This document shows positions 8,406-17,775 of a DNA stretch of 41,053 bases, piece after piece. Below the pieces are notes generated by a model. That model made no database searches and had not been told where the DNA came from. It saw only the letters and a program-made list of their open reading frames with translations. Both the position numbers and the translations under genes were made by a program. The DNA comes from Bacteroidota bacterium. Lineage in GTDB: Bacteria; Bacteroidota; Bacteroidia; Cytophagales; Cyclobacteriaceae. Location: assembly GCA_022571715.1 (NCBI GenBank), contig JACZXH010000031.1, forward strand, positions 1-41,053. Direction: 5' to 3'. Position 1 is the stretch's first letter, and each line of letters starts with the position of its first letter.

Positions 8406-9605
8406 ATGACATCACTGCAAAACCTTATAAGAATTGACAAACTATTTTGGATACCTTATTCCACTGGATGGGCTATTTTTAAAAAGGTAAGTAAATATTA
8501 TAAATACACCGAAAACGAAAATGGGAATGTAATAATCCTTAAGTTATTGGGAATGGGAAGCATTATTAAACTTGCTTCGGTTTTTGATGATTTCGGAGTA
8601 GATAAAAAAAAGATCTATCTGATTACATTTATCCATAACAAGGAAATTTGTAATCTACTGGGCTTTAATCAAAGCATGTATTTGAGAAGTAATAACCCTT
8701 TAGTTTTTATCATCGATCTTCTTCGATCCTTATTGAAAAGTAAAAAAATACATCCGAAATACATCATAGATTTAGAAAGATGTTCGAACGCCGCAGGAAT
8801 TTATAGGTTATTCCTGGCTATTTCGAGCAGGAGCAAGACTATCTCATTCGGTAATAAGAATTTTATAGAAAAAAATCAGAATGATATAATCTTCTCGATG
8901 AAAAATTTAACGCATGAAGAATTATATCTTAAAATTTTACCTTTTTTGAAGAAAAATGAAAGAGCGAGAACACGCTGCGACGTGCAAATGGATTCCTCAA
9001 AAATCCTGGTTAATGTCAATGCCAGTGAGTATGCCTTAGCACGCAGGTATACCGGCAAATCATATTTTAAACTTATTGAAGCGATTCATTCGTGGAAAAG
9101 TGACTTGACTTTTTACCTGACAGGATCCCAATCAGAATTCACATATGTACAGCAACTTACAAATGATCTTTATAGCAGAGGAATTGATGTCAGAAATGTA
9201 GCTGGTAAATGGAATTTGAAAATGCTAACAATTCAACTTTCAAAATGCCAATTGTTCATCACCAACGATTCTGGTCCTATGCATTTAGCAGCGTATTTGA
9301 AAATTCCAACTGTAGTAATATGGGGACCAACACATTACAAGCATTTTGGGTATGAAAATACCAATTATATGTACAATGTCTCTTTAGAAATGTTTTGCTC
9401 TCCTTGTTTTACTGATCCTAAATCAAATATAGGTATGAGCTGCAAGGGAAAAATAAATTGCATGAAAGATCTTCATTATGAGATAATTTTGGACAAAGTG
9501 AAATCCACTTTTGAGCACCTTGGAAATTTCAGATCCGTAGCTGTTCCTGAAGGAATTGGTCTAAAGGTTTTAATGGAAAATGAAAAAGTGAGTATATATA
9601 AATGA
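8406..9605 (+). CDS. Glycosyltransferase family 9 (heptosyltransferase-like)
   Basis: The gene encodes 399 residues. The GT9 hallmark ITNDSGPMHLAA lies at residues 285-296 (N287, D288), followed by PTVVIWGPTHYKHFG, the nucleotide-sugar-binding region of ADP-heptose:LPS heptosyltransferases. Two Cys-containing segments after it (FCSPCFTDP and SCKGKINCM) are also usual in GT9. The N-terminal domain contains LKLLGMGSIIKLA, the acceptor-side loop. It is a cytosolic, membrane-associated GT-B enzyme. The actual donor may not be a heptose. The last four bases overlap the next radical SAM gene (ATGA). Confidence 0.9.
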   Translation: MTSLQNLIRIDKLFWIPYSTGWAIFKKVSKYYKYTENENGNVIILKLLGMGSIIKLASVFDDFGVDKKKIYLITFIHNKEICNLLGFNQSMYLRSNNPLVFIIDLLRSLLKSKKIHPKYIIDLERCSNAAGIYRLFLAISSRSKTISFGNKNFIEKNQNDIIFSMKNLTHEELYLKILPFLKKNERARTRCDVQMDSSKILVNVNASEYALARRYTGKSYFKLIEAIHSWKSDLTFYLTGSQSEFTYVQQLTNDLYSRGIDVRNVAGKWNLKMLTIQLSKCQLFITNDSGPMHLAAYLKIPTVVIWGPTHYKHFGYENTNYMYNVSLEMFCSPCFTDPKSNIGMSCKGKINCMKDLHYEIILDKVKSTFEHLGNFRSVAVPEGIGLKVLMENEKVSIYK

Positions 9606-11002
9606 ACACTCAGAAAAAAATTCTTTTTCTCAATCCGCCGGGAACTAAAAGGTACATCCGGGATTACTATTGTTCAAAAGTTTCTAAGGCCTACTACATG
9701 CCACAACCCGTTGACCTTCTCATGCAAACTGGTTATTTTGCTGAAAGAGGATATACAGTTAAAGTTCTTGATGCAATTATTGAAAAAAAAACTCCTCAAT
9801 CGGTATTCAGAGAAGTACTTGCCTTCAATCCTGATCTCATTATCAGTCAATGTGGAGCCGTATCATTTGAAGAGGATCTATCTTTTTTTAATTATTTAAA
9901 GAAACAATTACCAAATACCCAAATTCTTTCATCAGGTGACATCTTTCTTGAAGACCCTGTTTATTTTTTGCAAGAATACAATTGGTTGGATGGCATAATA
10001 ACTGACTTTTTTAGCGATGATAGCTTAAAATATTTCGATTCCAAATATGATGGAATAGTAGGAATGGTTTTTAAAGTCAACGGAGAAATTATCTCAAAAA
10101 CTGGACTTTCATCCTCAAAAATAATATCACTACCCAGGCCTAGACACGAATTATTTAAAAACAAACTTTACCGGATGCCTTTTGCTAACGCTTATCCTAT
10201 GGCAACGGTATTAACAAATTATGCATGCCCTTATCCCTGCACTTTTTGCATTATGTCTACACTAGGATTTAAAAGCCGGCCCCATGATGATGTGATAGAG
10301 GAACTCCTCTTCCTAAAGGAATTGGGAATAAAATACTTGTACTTTTCTGATCAAACATTTTATGTAGTTAAAAATAGTACTGAGAAAATTCTAGATTTCA
10401 TGATCGATAATAACCTTAATTTCCAATGGGTCTGTTTCTCAAGGGTGGATATATTGGATGAGGATAAAATGCGCAAAATGAAGGAAGCTGGATGTAATGT
10501 AATCATGTTCGGTGTGGAATGGGCAGAAGATCATTATAGTGATAAATATAAAAAACAATATGTGATCAGCCAGGTTAGAAACACTTTTGAAATCGCGAAA
10601 AAAGTAGGAATTAAAACAATGGGAACCTTCCTGATCGGGGTTCCGGGTCAAAATGAAGACTCTATTAAAAGTACAGTCGATTTCGCCATTGATCTAGACG
10701 CTGATTATGCTTCTTTCAATATCGCAGTTCCTCGCGCAAAGACATCCTTTCGGGAAGAAGCAATCGACCAGGGGTTAATTTCACCTCACGAAAGGATCAT
10801 GGATCAATCTGGAAGCTTTATCACTATGGGTACAGGATTAGTTAACCCTATGAGAATAAAACAATTAAAGAATTATGCTTATACAAAATTTTATTTTCGG
10901 CCAAATTATCTGGCTAAAAGATTGCTGAATATTCGAAATTATCATGAGTTTAAATCACATGTTCGTGAAGGTTATTATATTTTGAAAAACATGATGAATT
11001 AA
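9602..11002 (+). CDS. B12-binding-type radical SAM protein (second of four)
   Basis: The gene encodes 466 residues. It opens with the typical LFLNPPGTKRYIRDYY of the cobalamin-binding domain of BchE/HpnJ-like enzymes. ACPYPCTFC gives cluster ligands C209, C213 and C216. The following FSDQTF, GVEWAED and LIGVPGQNEDS segments fit the barrel of the family. It overlaps the GT9 gene by four bases. Compared with the other three it lacks the canonical GEGE turn between the domains (ITDFFSDDS occupies the place), suggesting a different substrate. Related proteins act in hopanoid and tetrapyrrole side-chain chemistry, but no hopanoid genes are nearby. Confidence 0.87.
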   Translation: MNTQKKILFLNPPGTKRYIRDYYCSKVSKAYYMPQPVDLLMQTGYFAERGYTVKVLDAIIEKKTPQSVFREVLAFNPDLIISQCGAVSFEEDLSFFNYLKKQLPNTQILSSGDIFLEDPVYFLQEYNWLDGIITDFFSDDSLKYFDSKYDGIVGMVFKVNGEIISKTGLSSSKIISLPRPRHELFKNKLYRMPFANAYPMATVLTNYACPYPCTFCIMSTLGFKSRPHDDVIEELLFLKELGIKYLYFSDQTFYVVKNSTEKILDFMIDNNLNFQWVCFSRVDILDEDKMRKMKEAGCNVIMFGVEWAEDHYSDKYKKQYVISQVRNTFEIAKKVGIKTMGTFLIGVPGQNEDSIKSTVDFAIDLDADYASFNIAVPRAKTSFREEAIDQGLISPHERIMDQSGSFITMGTGLVNPMRIKQLKNYAYTKFYFRPNYLAKRLLNIRNYHEFKSHVREGYYILKNMMN

Positions 11003-11014
11003 TTCCAAATTCCT

Positions 11015-12283
11015 TTGAAAAAATATTTTGAATATCTCATTTTAGCCTTCTTGCTAATTTATTTAGTAAGATCCGCTTTAATTCCAGCCTGGAGCGAATT
11101 ACAATCCGACTTTCCTAATTATTATATTTCTTCAAAGATCTTATTAGAAGGAAATGGTGAAAAGCTTTATCACGATGATTGGTTTCATGAAAAAGGGAAA
11201 ATGATGGGGATTAAAAGACATACAAGGTTCTCCCCCTTCCCCCCTTTAACTGCACTGGTAATGGTACCAATTGCCTTTTTTAAACCTCTGGCCGCAAAAC
11301 GTATTTGGACCATTCTAAATATCTTTTTCCTGTTACTGGCAATTTTTCTTTTAAATAAAATAACTCAGTGGAAATGGCATTTATCTGCAATTTTCATTTT
11401 ACTTACTGGAGTGGGGTTATCATCTAATATACGCCTTGGTCAAGTGTATATAGTTATCACAGCTATGGTTTTACTTAGTTATTTTTTAGCACAGCACAAC
11501 AAGGATTATCTAGCGGGAATTATTCTAGCCTTATGTACAGTATTGAAATATTTTCCAGTAGTTTTTATCCTGGCCTACGCATTTAATAAAAACTGGAGAC
11601 TTCTCAGTGCTGCCATGATCACCATAATTTTTTTATTTATTATCCAATTTGTAATATTTGGACCAGATTTGATGGGTACCTATTTTTCAGCTATCTTATT
11701 TCCACACTTGGAAGGAAGAATTCAAGGTCAGGGTGAATTTTCGCATATATATCAAACCTGGGAGGTCTTTTTAAAAAATATCTTTGTTTTTAACGCCTTT
11801 GAAAATCCGAATCCAATAATAAACTGGCCTATGGGTAAAACATTAATTAACTTCATGCTAACAGCATTAATTTTAGTGCCCCTTGCTTATATTTTGAAAA
11901 AAGTTTCAGTTTATGATAGCAAAGCCAAATTAAATATTTATTTGTATACTATTAGCCTGGGAGTATTTGTGCTTCTACCCATAACAGCCACTTATCATTT
12001 TGTACTGATATCATTTCCTGTAATATTGCTTTTGATAACGATAAAATCTAAGCTAAAACCAATCTGGTTTTGGATAACGGTCTCCTTATATGCCGGAATT
12101 GGATTTATTCCATTGGGGATTTTCTTCGAACTTGGTGATCGGCTGGGATTAATCTTTTATTATCCGAGACTCTGGATAGTCACAGTATTATATTTCGTTT
12201 GTCTGTTGGTTACTTTTAAACTTATAAGAAATCGGTTTATATTATCTAGTGTTTTATTAAAGTCAACTGAATCAAATAATTAA
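11015..12283 (+). CDS. GT87-type (DUF2029) integral membrane glycosyltransferase
   Basis: The gene encodes 422 residues, almost entirely hydrophobic with about 9-10 predicted membrane spans. The N-terminal exoplasmic loop contains SDFPNYYISSKILLEG, where the D of the SDFPNYY stretch is in the position of the catalytic Asp of GT-C enzymes such as PimE, which use polyprenyl-phosphate sugars. RHTRFSPFPPLTAL and the later TATYHFVL segment also fit the GT87 pattern. The start is a TTG at 11015, 12 bases after the preceding stop; no ATG is available before the first membrane span. It probably adds a sugar on the periplasmic side. Confidence 0.8.
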   Translation: MKKYFEYLILAFLLIYLVRSALIPAWSELQSDFPNYYISSKILLEGNGEKLYHDDWFHEKGKMMGIKRHTRFSPFPPLTALVMVPIAFFKPLAAKRIWTILNIFFLLLAIFLLNKITQWKWHLSAIFILLTGVGLSSNIRLGQVYIVITAMVLLSYFLAQHNKDYLAGIILALCTVLKYFPVVFILAYAFNKNWRLLSAAMITIIFLFIIQFVIFGPDLMGTYFSAILFPHLEGRIQGQGEFSHIYQTWEVFLKNIFVFNAFENPNPIINWPMGKTLINFMLTALILVPLAYILKKVSVYDSKAKLNIYLYTISLGVFVLLPITATYHFVLISFPVILLLITIKSKLKPIWFWITVSLYAGIGFIPLGIFFELGDRLGLIFYYPRLWIVTVLYFVCLLVTFKLIRNRFILSSVLLKSTESNN

Positions 12284-12309
12284 TGCAAATAAGTTAATTT
12301 TTAAAAATT

Positions 12310-13737
12310 ATGGCCAAACTGCTCTTTCTGCAAAATATTGATTACGAATTCCTTGGTCCTATGTACATTTCATCCATGGCAAAGAAATACGGGCATTTAT
12401 GTGAATTGGCTTTGGGAAAATCTTTATCAGATTTTGATTTTGTCATTAAAAAATTCGAACCTGATCTGGTAGGATTTTCAATCATGAGCGGTAGCCATCA
12501 ATGGGCCAGAGAAATTGGTAGAGAGATTAATGATCAGTATGGCATTACAAATATTTTCGGGGGATCACATCCTACTTTTTTCCCAAAATTTATTGAAGAA
12601 AAAGGTGTTGATTACATAATAAGAGGTGAAGGCGAGGAATCAATGCTTGAAATCCTCAATTGCATAGATAAGAAAGAATCATTTCATCATGTTCAAAACC
12701 TTTCCCATATGCAGGGAAATACTCCTGTTCACAATCCTCTGCGAAACCTTAATAACAATGTGGATGAATACCCCTTCCCTGATCGTAATCTGTTTGATGC
12801 ATTAGAAAAACGATTGGATAGATCAGTTAGAAATGTGATTACTTCACGAGGTTGTCCCTTTCACTGTAGTTTCTGTTTTGAAGATGCTATGCGTAAACTT
12901 TATCAAGGGAAAGGTAAATATGTAAGAATTAGGGAAATTCCTGAAGTTATTGAAGAATGTAAAAGACTTAAAGAAGAAACCGATGTTAAGGTAATTTATT
13001 TCGCCGATGATGTATTTGGAATGAAAAAGGATTGGCTCTATGATTTTTTGAAAATTTATAAAAGGGAAATTGGCATAGAATTTATTTGTCTGTTACGAGC
13101 TGATATTATTGCCTCGGATAAAAAATATGCATTTAAGTTAGCAGAAGCCGGATGCCGATCTGTCTTCTTTGGAATTGAATCAGGCAATGAAATTTTACGC
13201 AACAAGGTATTAAAAAAACAGCTCAAAGATGAACAAATCCTTAAAGCGGCAGAGCTATTACACGAGGCAGGAATAAAATTTCGAACTTACAATATTTTGG
13301 GTTTGCCAGACGAAACCCTGGAAGATGCTTTTTCTACTGTGGAACTAAACATAAGTATCAAAGCAGATTATCCATGGTGTTCGATATTTTCTCCATTCCC
13401 AGGAACCGAACTTACTGATTATGCTTACTTAAAAGGTTACCTTAGTCCTACATTTAATTACGAAAGACTCTCAAAATCCTTCTTCTTGGAATCTAAACTT
13501 GAGTTGGAAAATATTAGGGAAATGCAAAATTTGCAGAAGTTTTTCCAAACTGCAGTAATCTGGCCATGGACCTTCTCAATAATTAAAAAGCTTATAAAAT
13601 TACCCTCCAATTTTCTTTTCAGGGCATGGTTTGGCCTGGTCTATTTTTATTTGTACATAAAAAGTGAGAAACGCGATTTTATTCCGACTCTAAAATTTGC
13701 ACTTAAGAATTATAAGCATGTTTTAGCTAAACAGTAA
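12310..13737 (+). CDS. B12-binding-type radical SAM protein (third of four)
   Basis: The gene encodes 475 residues. The cobalamin-binding-like domain spans about residues 1-150, with VGFSIMSGSHQW, IFGGSHPTFFP and YIIRGEGEESM. The motif GCPFHCSFC supplies C182, C186 and C189. IESGNEILRNKVLKK and ILGLPDETLEDAF are typical of the family. The C-terminus (about 400-475) is rich in aromatic and hydrophobic residues (FLFRAWFGLVYFYLYIK), suggesting peripheral membrane association and a lipid-linked substrate. It follows the GT87 gene by 26 bases, in the same direction. Confidence 0.87.
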   Translation: MAKLLFLQNIDYEFLGPMYISSMAKKYGHLCELALGKSLSDFDFVIKKFEPDLVGFSIMSGSHQWAREIGREINDQYGITNIFGGSHPTFFPKFIEEKGVDYIIRGEGEESMLEILNCIDKKESFHHVQNLSHMQGNTPVHNPLRNLNNNVDEYPFPDRNLFDALEKRLDRSVRNVITSRGCPFHCSFCFEDAMRKLYQGKGKYVRIREIPEVIEECKRLKEETDVKVIYFADDVFGMKKDWLYDFLKIYKREIGIEFICLLRADIIASDKKYAFKLAEAGCRSVFFGIESGNEILRNKVLKKQLKDEQILKAAELLHEAGIKFRTYNILGLPDETLEDAFSTVELNISIKADYPWCSIFSPFPGTELTDYAYLKGYLSPTFNYERLSKSFFLESKLELENIREMQNLQKFFQTAVIWPWTFSIIKKLIKLPSNFLFRAWFGLVYFYLYIKSEKRDFIPTLKFALKNYKHVLAKQ

Positions 13738-13781
13738 TTACTCGTTTTCTAAATAAATGAGATTTCAATAATTGGATCTAT

Positions 13782-14966
13782 TTGAACTCAAAGATTTTTA
13801 AAAGACTGAAAATAATTTTCCTGAGTGGGGTAAGTAATCTTTCCATTTCCCTTAGTAACCTTCTTATTTCTTATTTAGTGATTTTTATAACCTCTCCTGA
13901 ATTTTGGGGAAGTTTTGTATATGTAATAATCACGTTTGATATTGCTTTTAATGTAATCTCATGGGGTAACCGACCTTATTTAATCAGAGAATATAGTTTA
14001 TACCCAAAGGATATTTCTAAAAGATGGCAAGATTCATTTTTATATCGTACGATATTGTTATTAATCTTTATAGTAATCATAATACTCCTTGGATATTCTC
14101 CTCAAATTACTTCAAGCTTGATTATTTGGGCAATCGCAAGGTTTATCTATCAATCTTTTGATGCGATGATCCAATATTACAGGGATTTTCCATTTTCAAT
14201 TTTCATTGAGTTGACTAGCCTCGCAATAATTATTATCCCAGTACTGATACTTAAATCAGACCTGGATCTATCCAAAGTAATTTATTTATATACTATTAGT
14301 GTTGGTTTCAAGGCGATTACCGAACTTTTATATTATAGAAAAACTATTTTAAAAAAGTTCAAAATTGATTTTAATATAAAAAATATAGTGGATTACTATG
14401 GTACTTCTTTCCCCTTTCTGTTACTTACTTTTTCAGGGATGTTGCAAACCAGGATGGATTTATACATTGTTGCAGTTTTTCTCTCCAAAGCGGAAGTCGG
14501 TAAATACCAGGTTTTAGTAGGATTTCTTATTTTTTCACAATATATCGGTAGTCTTTTCCTGAGTCCTTTTGCCAGAAATATATTTAGACTTAGCAGAAAA
14601 GCACTTAATAAACTCGAAAAAATATATATAAGTACCGGTGTATTAACTACGTTAATTTTAACTGCATTAATTTACTTGATCCTACAATATCTTTACAAAT
14701 TAGAATTTACTGCATTAACTTTTATCCTCTCATATTTTTATATTCTACCTTCATATTTTTATGCGTTAAGAAATTACCAATTAGGGAAAGTTAATAAACA
14801 GAAAACTGCTGCGATATATGCTTTTTCAGGCAGTTTTGTAAATCTTATATTTAGTTTTGCTTTAGTTCCTGTTCTAAATATCGATGGCGCGTTGTTATCA
14901 GGAGTGATTGCAAAAATCTTTCTCACACTTATTTATAACCATAAGGTTATTTTAAATAAAATATAG
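13782..14966 (+). CDS. Wzx-like polysaccharide/oligosaccharide flippase
   Basis: The gene encodes 394 residues with about 12 membrane spans, in the MVF/polysaccharide-synthase superfamily that moves lipid-linked oligosaccharides across the inner membrane. The first span carries ISLSNLLISYLVIFITSPEFWGSF, an arrangement common in Wzx/RfbX proteins. The SFPFLLLTFSGMLQTRMDLYIV segment near residue 210 begins the second half with its conserved Arg-Asp. Start is a TTG at 13782, 44 bases after the preceding stop; the first in-frame ATG lies well inside. Sequence outside the spans is sparse, so the family call rests on topology and these segments. Confidence 0.78.
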   Translation: MNSKIFKRLKIIFLSGVSNLSISLSNLLISYLVIFITSPEFWGSFVYVIITFDIAFNVISWGNRPYLIREYSLYPKDISKRWQDSFLYRTILLLIFIVIIILLGYSPQITSSLIIWAIARFIYQSFDAMIQYYRDFPFSIFIELTSLAIIIIPVLILKSDLDLSKVIYLYTISVGFKAITELLYYRKTILKKFKIDFNIKNIVDYYGTSFPFLLLTFSGMLQTRMDLYIVAVFLSKAEVGKYQVLVGFLIFSQYIGSLFLSPFARNIFRLSRKALNKLEKIYISTGVLTTLILTALIYLILQYLYKLEFTALTFILSYFYILPSYFYALRNYQLGKVNKQKTAAIYAFSGSFVNLIFSFALVPVLNIDGALLSGVIAKIFLTLIYNHKVILNKI

Positions 14967-14985
14967 TTGCTCTATACTTACTAGT

Positions 14986-15861
14986 ATGATAAGTATACTC
15001 ACCATAACTTATAACCGAGGACATATAATTCGAAAAACGATTGAAAGTGTATTGTCGCAATCCTATGAAGATTTTGAATATGTGATTGTAGATGACGGCT
15101 CAGATGACATCACCCAGCAAGTAATTGAAGAAATTGCAGATCCTAGAATACGATATTTCAAATTACCTAAAATTGGTTACCTCAGCAGACTCAGGAATTA
15201 TGGTTTTAAGAAAGTAAAAGGGGATTTTATTGCACTAGTAGATTCCGATGACATTTGGAGAACTACAAAATTACAGGTCCAGATGGAAAGTTTAGTTAGT
15301 AATCCGGAGCTTGCCTTTTCTTTTTGTGATGTTGAAATATACTATTATGGCAAGCTTACCAGATCTAATATTTACGATCACTCTAAAGGAGAAATTATTA
15401 ATAAAAATTTTTTTGATGATTACATCAATGGAAGGTTAACTATTTACTCTTCATCAACAATGGTTTTTAAAAGGGAGGTATTTGAAACAATTGGGGTTCA
15501 AAATGAGGACATGAAAAGCGGGGATCATGATTTTATTTGCCGGTTACTGCTGAATTATAACGGATGTCAAATAAATAAGTCGCTAGCCATGATTATGAGG
15601 CATAATCAAAATCATTCACGATTGGCCGGGATTATGCCTTTTCAGGAATATATCGTCACCTTGAAATACCTGTTTGAGAAAGGCAAAATTACCCGTAATA
15701 CTTTTCAGAGGATGGTAAGTTATAATTATTATCAATCAGGTTTATTTTATTCCAGGAGTGACCAACCAGTATCTGCCAAACTCCATTATTTGAAGAGTTT
15801 TAAATCTTATCCACTAAGATATAAAGCCTTAATTCGTTATTTAATGCCGAAAATTAAATGA
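14986..15861 (+). CDS. Glycosyltransferase family 2
   Basis: The gene encodes 291 residues with a GT-A fold. The nucleotide-binding strand MISILTITYNRGHIIRKTI, VDDGSDD (D36, D37) and the DxD-type metal site LVDSDD (D86, D88) are clear. DHDFICRLLLNY around residue 180 gives the catalytic-region acidic pair. It ends 6 bases before the stop of the convergent minus-strand gene, with no room for a dedicated terminator. It is the last plus-strand gene of the first transcript of the accessory locus and likely adds a cytosolic sugar to the lipid-linked product. Confidence 0.92.
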   Translation: MISILTITYNRGHIIRKTIESVLSQSYEDFEYVIVDDGSDDITQQVIEEIADPRIRYFKLPKIGYLSRLRNYGFKKVKGDFIALVDSDDIWRTTKLQVQMESLVSNPELAFSFCDVEIYYYGKLTRSNIYDHSKGEIINKNFFDDYINGRLTIYSSSTMVFKREVFETIGVQNEDMKSGDHDFICRLLLNYNGCQINKSLAMIMRHNQNHSRLAGIMPFQEYIVTLKYLFEKGKITRNTFQRMVSYNYYQSGLFYSRSDQPVSAKLHYLKSFKSYPLRYKALIRYLMPKIK

Positions 15862-15867
15862 TTATCT

Positions 15868-16869
15868 CTAGCGCAGCAGGTATTTGAAATCAAGACCCTT
15901 CTGTTTTCGCCATTCAACATAATAATTGTGAACATGACAAAGGGTTTTCCCTTCTGAACAATCAACTTGATTCATTACTTTATAAAAATGTAAACGATGA
16001 ATATTGATATCATAAGAGCACACTTGTTCAAGTTCACGGTATCTCAGAACACCTGATGGCAATGGAAGTTTCAAAATTTCTGAAGTTTCAGAGTCAAGTT
16101 CAAAATCATCACTATCCCGAATCTCCTTCATATGGTTTTTCCCCATCGCATATACTCTTTTAAACATTTCTACTTTTATTTGAGAAATTACAATCTTTTT
16201 GAAATAATCTACTTGTTTACAAGCCAAACCATTATTCCTTAGAGAACCTGCATATACTTTTTCACCAATAGGCCCGTGCAAATCCGTCGGAAACATGTTA
16301 ATAGTATTACCATAACCAACGGTAATCAGTGAAATATTTCGGGGGTATGCATATGCAATTCTTACCTGATCATACAAGTTACCGGGTAAATCGATATTAC
16401 CAGGTTTTTTTCTTCTAAACCTGTAATAAAGACCGTTAGTATATTTATGGAATGCAGACCTAAAGTTATGATACCCAAGTTTACCTGTGTAAATAAAAGT
16501 CACTTCATGATCTGATTTTTGTAAATGGTTAAATTCCAGAATTACCTTGGCTGGTGCTGAATTTGGAATAGTAAAACCTCGCCAATTTTGATTGGCAATG
16601 CGATCTTGCCAATCCAGAAACAGACAGATTTCCTGCCCGGAACTTAGGATTTGGAATAACTCATGATCTACCGCAGTAGAAATACCTATGATCAATGGCC
16701 GGTATCCCAGAAATAGGTGTTGCCGGGTAACATCATAAACAGTATTACTGCTTCTTAAAGTTAGAAAAATCCTGAATGGATCTGTAAAATCTTCATAAGG
16801 AAAACAAATATATTCCTGAGGAATAGTTTGTCCTAAAAGAATCTTTTTTATGGATGCTTTAATGTCCAT
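15868..16869 (-). CDS. Unrecognised 333-residue protein, weakly flavin-reductase-like
   Basis: I do not recognise this protein with certainty. It has no signal peptide and no membrane span. Two segments, RPLIIGIST around residues 56-64 and TVGYGNTINMFPTDLHG around 180-196, loosely resemble strands and the FMN-phosphate loop of the flavin-reductase split-barrel family, which would fit an electron-supply or oxidoreductase role. The remainder, including a C-terminal His-rich stretch (HRLHFYKV ... CHVHNYYVEW), suggests nothing more. It is encoded 8 bases downstream of the sulfotransferase gene on the same strand, so the two are probably one transcript running against the rest of the locus. Confidence 0.6.
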   Translation of the reverse strand: MDIKASIKKILLGQTIPQEYICFPYEDFTDPFRIFLTLRSSNTVYDVTRQHLFLGYRPLIIGISTAVDHELFQILSSGQEICLFLDWQDRIANQNWRGFTIPNSAPAKVILEFNHLQKSDHEVTFIYTGKLGYHNFRSAFHKYTNGLYYRFRRKKPGNIDLPGNLYDQVRIAYAYPRNISLITVGYGNTINMFPTDLHGPIGEKVYAGSLRNNGLACKQVDYFKKIVISQIKVEMFKRVYAMGKNHMKEIRDSDDFELDSETSEILKLPLPSGVLRYRELEQVCSYDINIHRLHFYKVMNQVDCSEGKTLCHVHNYYVEWRKQKGLDFKYLLR

Positions 16870-16877
16870 TTACTTTA

Positions 16878-17711
16878 TTAATACAATGTTTTGGCTTTTC
16901 TACCAGAAAACATTCTAAAAATGTAAGCTATTTCAATCTTCCACTTATTATATCTTTTTTCAATTTCCCGATCGTAATAGTTAATGGGATAATTGAGTTT
17001 TGTATTGGCTTCAATCATATCTTGATTGCTATTTAACCACTTAATTTCTGTATTACTAAGCTGTTTTCTTTTTAAAGGCAATATATTAACCTGCTTTGCT
17101 CCTCTTGATTGTTCCTTCAACAGATTGTCACCAGTTATATTAGTATAGTTATTATATTCTTTATAGGATTCAGAAAATCGGATACCTGAATTATTACAGA
17201 TTTCTCTAATTATACGAGCAGGGTTTTCACAAAAATCTTCGAACTTGAAAACTTGTAAATTATGATTTAAAATTTCGTCCACGTACTTCTTGTAAGCCTC
17301 AAAAAACTTTTCTGGCTTCCAACGTGAAATCCACACATCTATAGAATCTCGCACCAATACGAATGTTTTTACTTTTAGCTCATTGTTCAGCATCTCCATA
17401 GTTGATAATCTATTTCGAGCTTTATAACCGTTCAATTCGTTGGGGATAAAGTCATTAAATGTAAAATCCCTGATCACCAAATGTAGATCACTTTTAGAAC
17501 AAATTTTTTCAAGTTCAATTACTGAACCCAGAAAATCTTCCTCCTGTAAATTAATATTGTACCATTTTTTTACCTGATCTTTTATTGTATCCATTGCACA
17601 ACCGACAGGATGAACTTCCGATACAAGAATAACATCAGGGATGCACGCGAGGCATCGGGATAATATTGTTCCTCCCGATCTTGAAAAGTTAATTAGTAAA
17701 GTAACTGACAT
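16878..17711 (-). CDS. PAPS-dependent sulfotransferase-like protein
   Basis: The protein has 277 residues from ATG 17709-17711 (a GTG at 17715-17717 would add two). The N-terminal P-loop NFSRSGGTILSRCL is the 5'-phosphosulfate-binding loop of sulfotransferases (PRSGTT-like). TFVLVRDSIDVWISRW is the 3'-phosphate-binding motif with its Arg-Asp and Ser. KFEDFCENPARIIREIC near residue 170 is the typical third segment. Family members transfer sulfate from PAPS to a hydroxyl of a carbohydrate or lipid. In this context, sulfation of the locus product is the obvious inference. Divergent from the fourth radical SAM gene over a 64-base gap. Confidence 0.82.
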   Translation of the reverse strand: MSVTLLINFSRSGGTILSRCLACIPDVILVSEVHPVGCAMDTIKDQVKKWYNINLQEEDFLGSVIELEKICSKSDLHLVIRDFTFNDFIPNELNGYKARNRLSTMEMLNNELKVKTFVLVRDSIDVWISRWKPEKFFEAYKKYVDEILNHNLQVFKFEDFCENPARIIREICNNSGIRFSESYKEYNNYTNITGDNLLKEQSRGAKQVNILPLKRKQLSNTEIKWLNSNQDMIEANTKLNYPINYYDREIEKRYNKWKIEIAYIFRMFSGRKAKTLY

Positions 17712-17744
17712 GATCACCAGTGACGTTTTTGTTAATATATATCT

Positions 17745-17752
17745 TAATTTTG
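17745..17752 (+). promoter_or_regulatory. -7 box in divergent sulfotransferase/radical SAM promoter region
   Basis: TAATTTTG matches TAnnTTTG exactly and ends 23 bases before the fourth radical SAM ATG. The nearest upstream TTG is only 13 bases away, shorter than the usual 19-21. The 64-base gap must also contain the minus-strand promoter, for which I find no clear box. Confidence 0.45.
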
Positions 17753-17775
17753 AAAAAGTACCTTATTCACTATTG

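Noticed and set aside
17641-17775. 45-residue N-terminal extension of the fourth radical SAM protein
   Set aside because: It would overlap the start of the divergent sulfotransferase and lacks family-like sequence; the ATG at 17776 gives the expected N-terminus.
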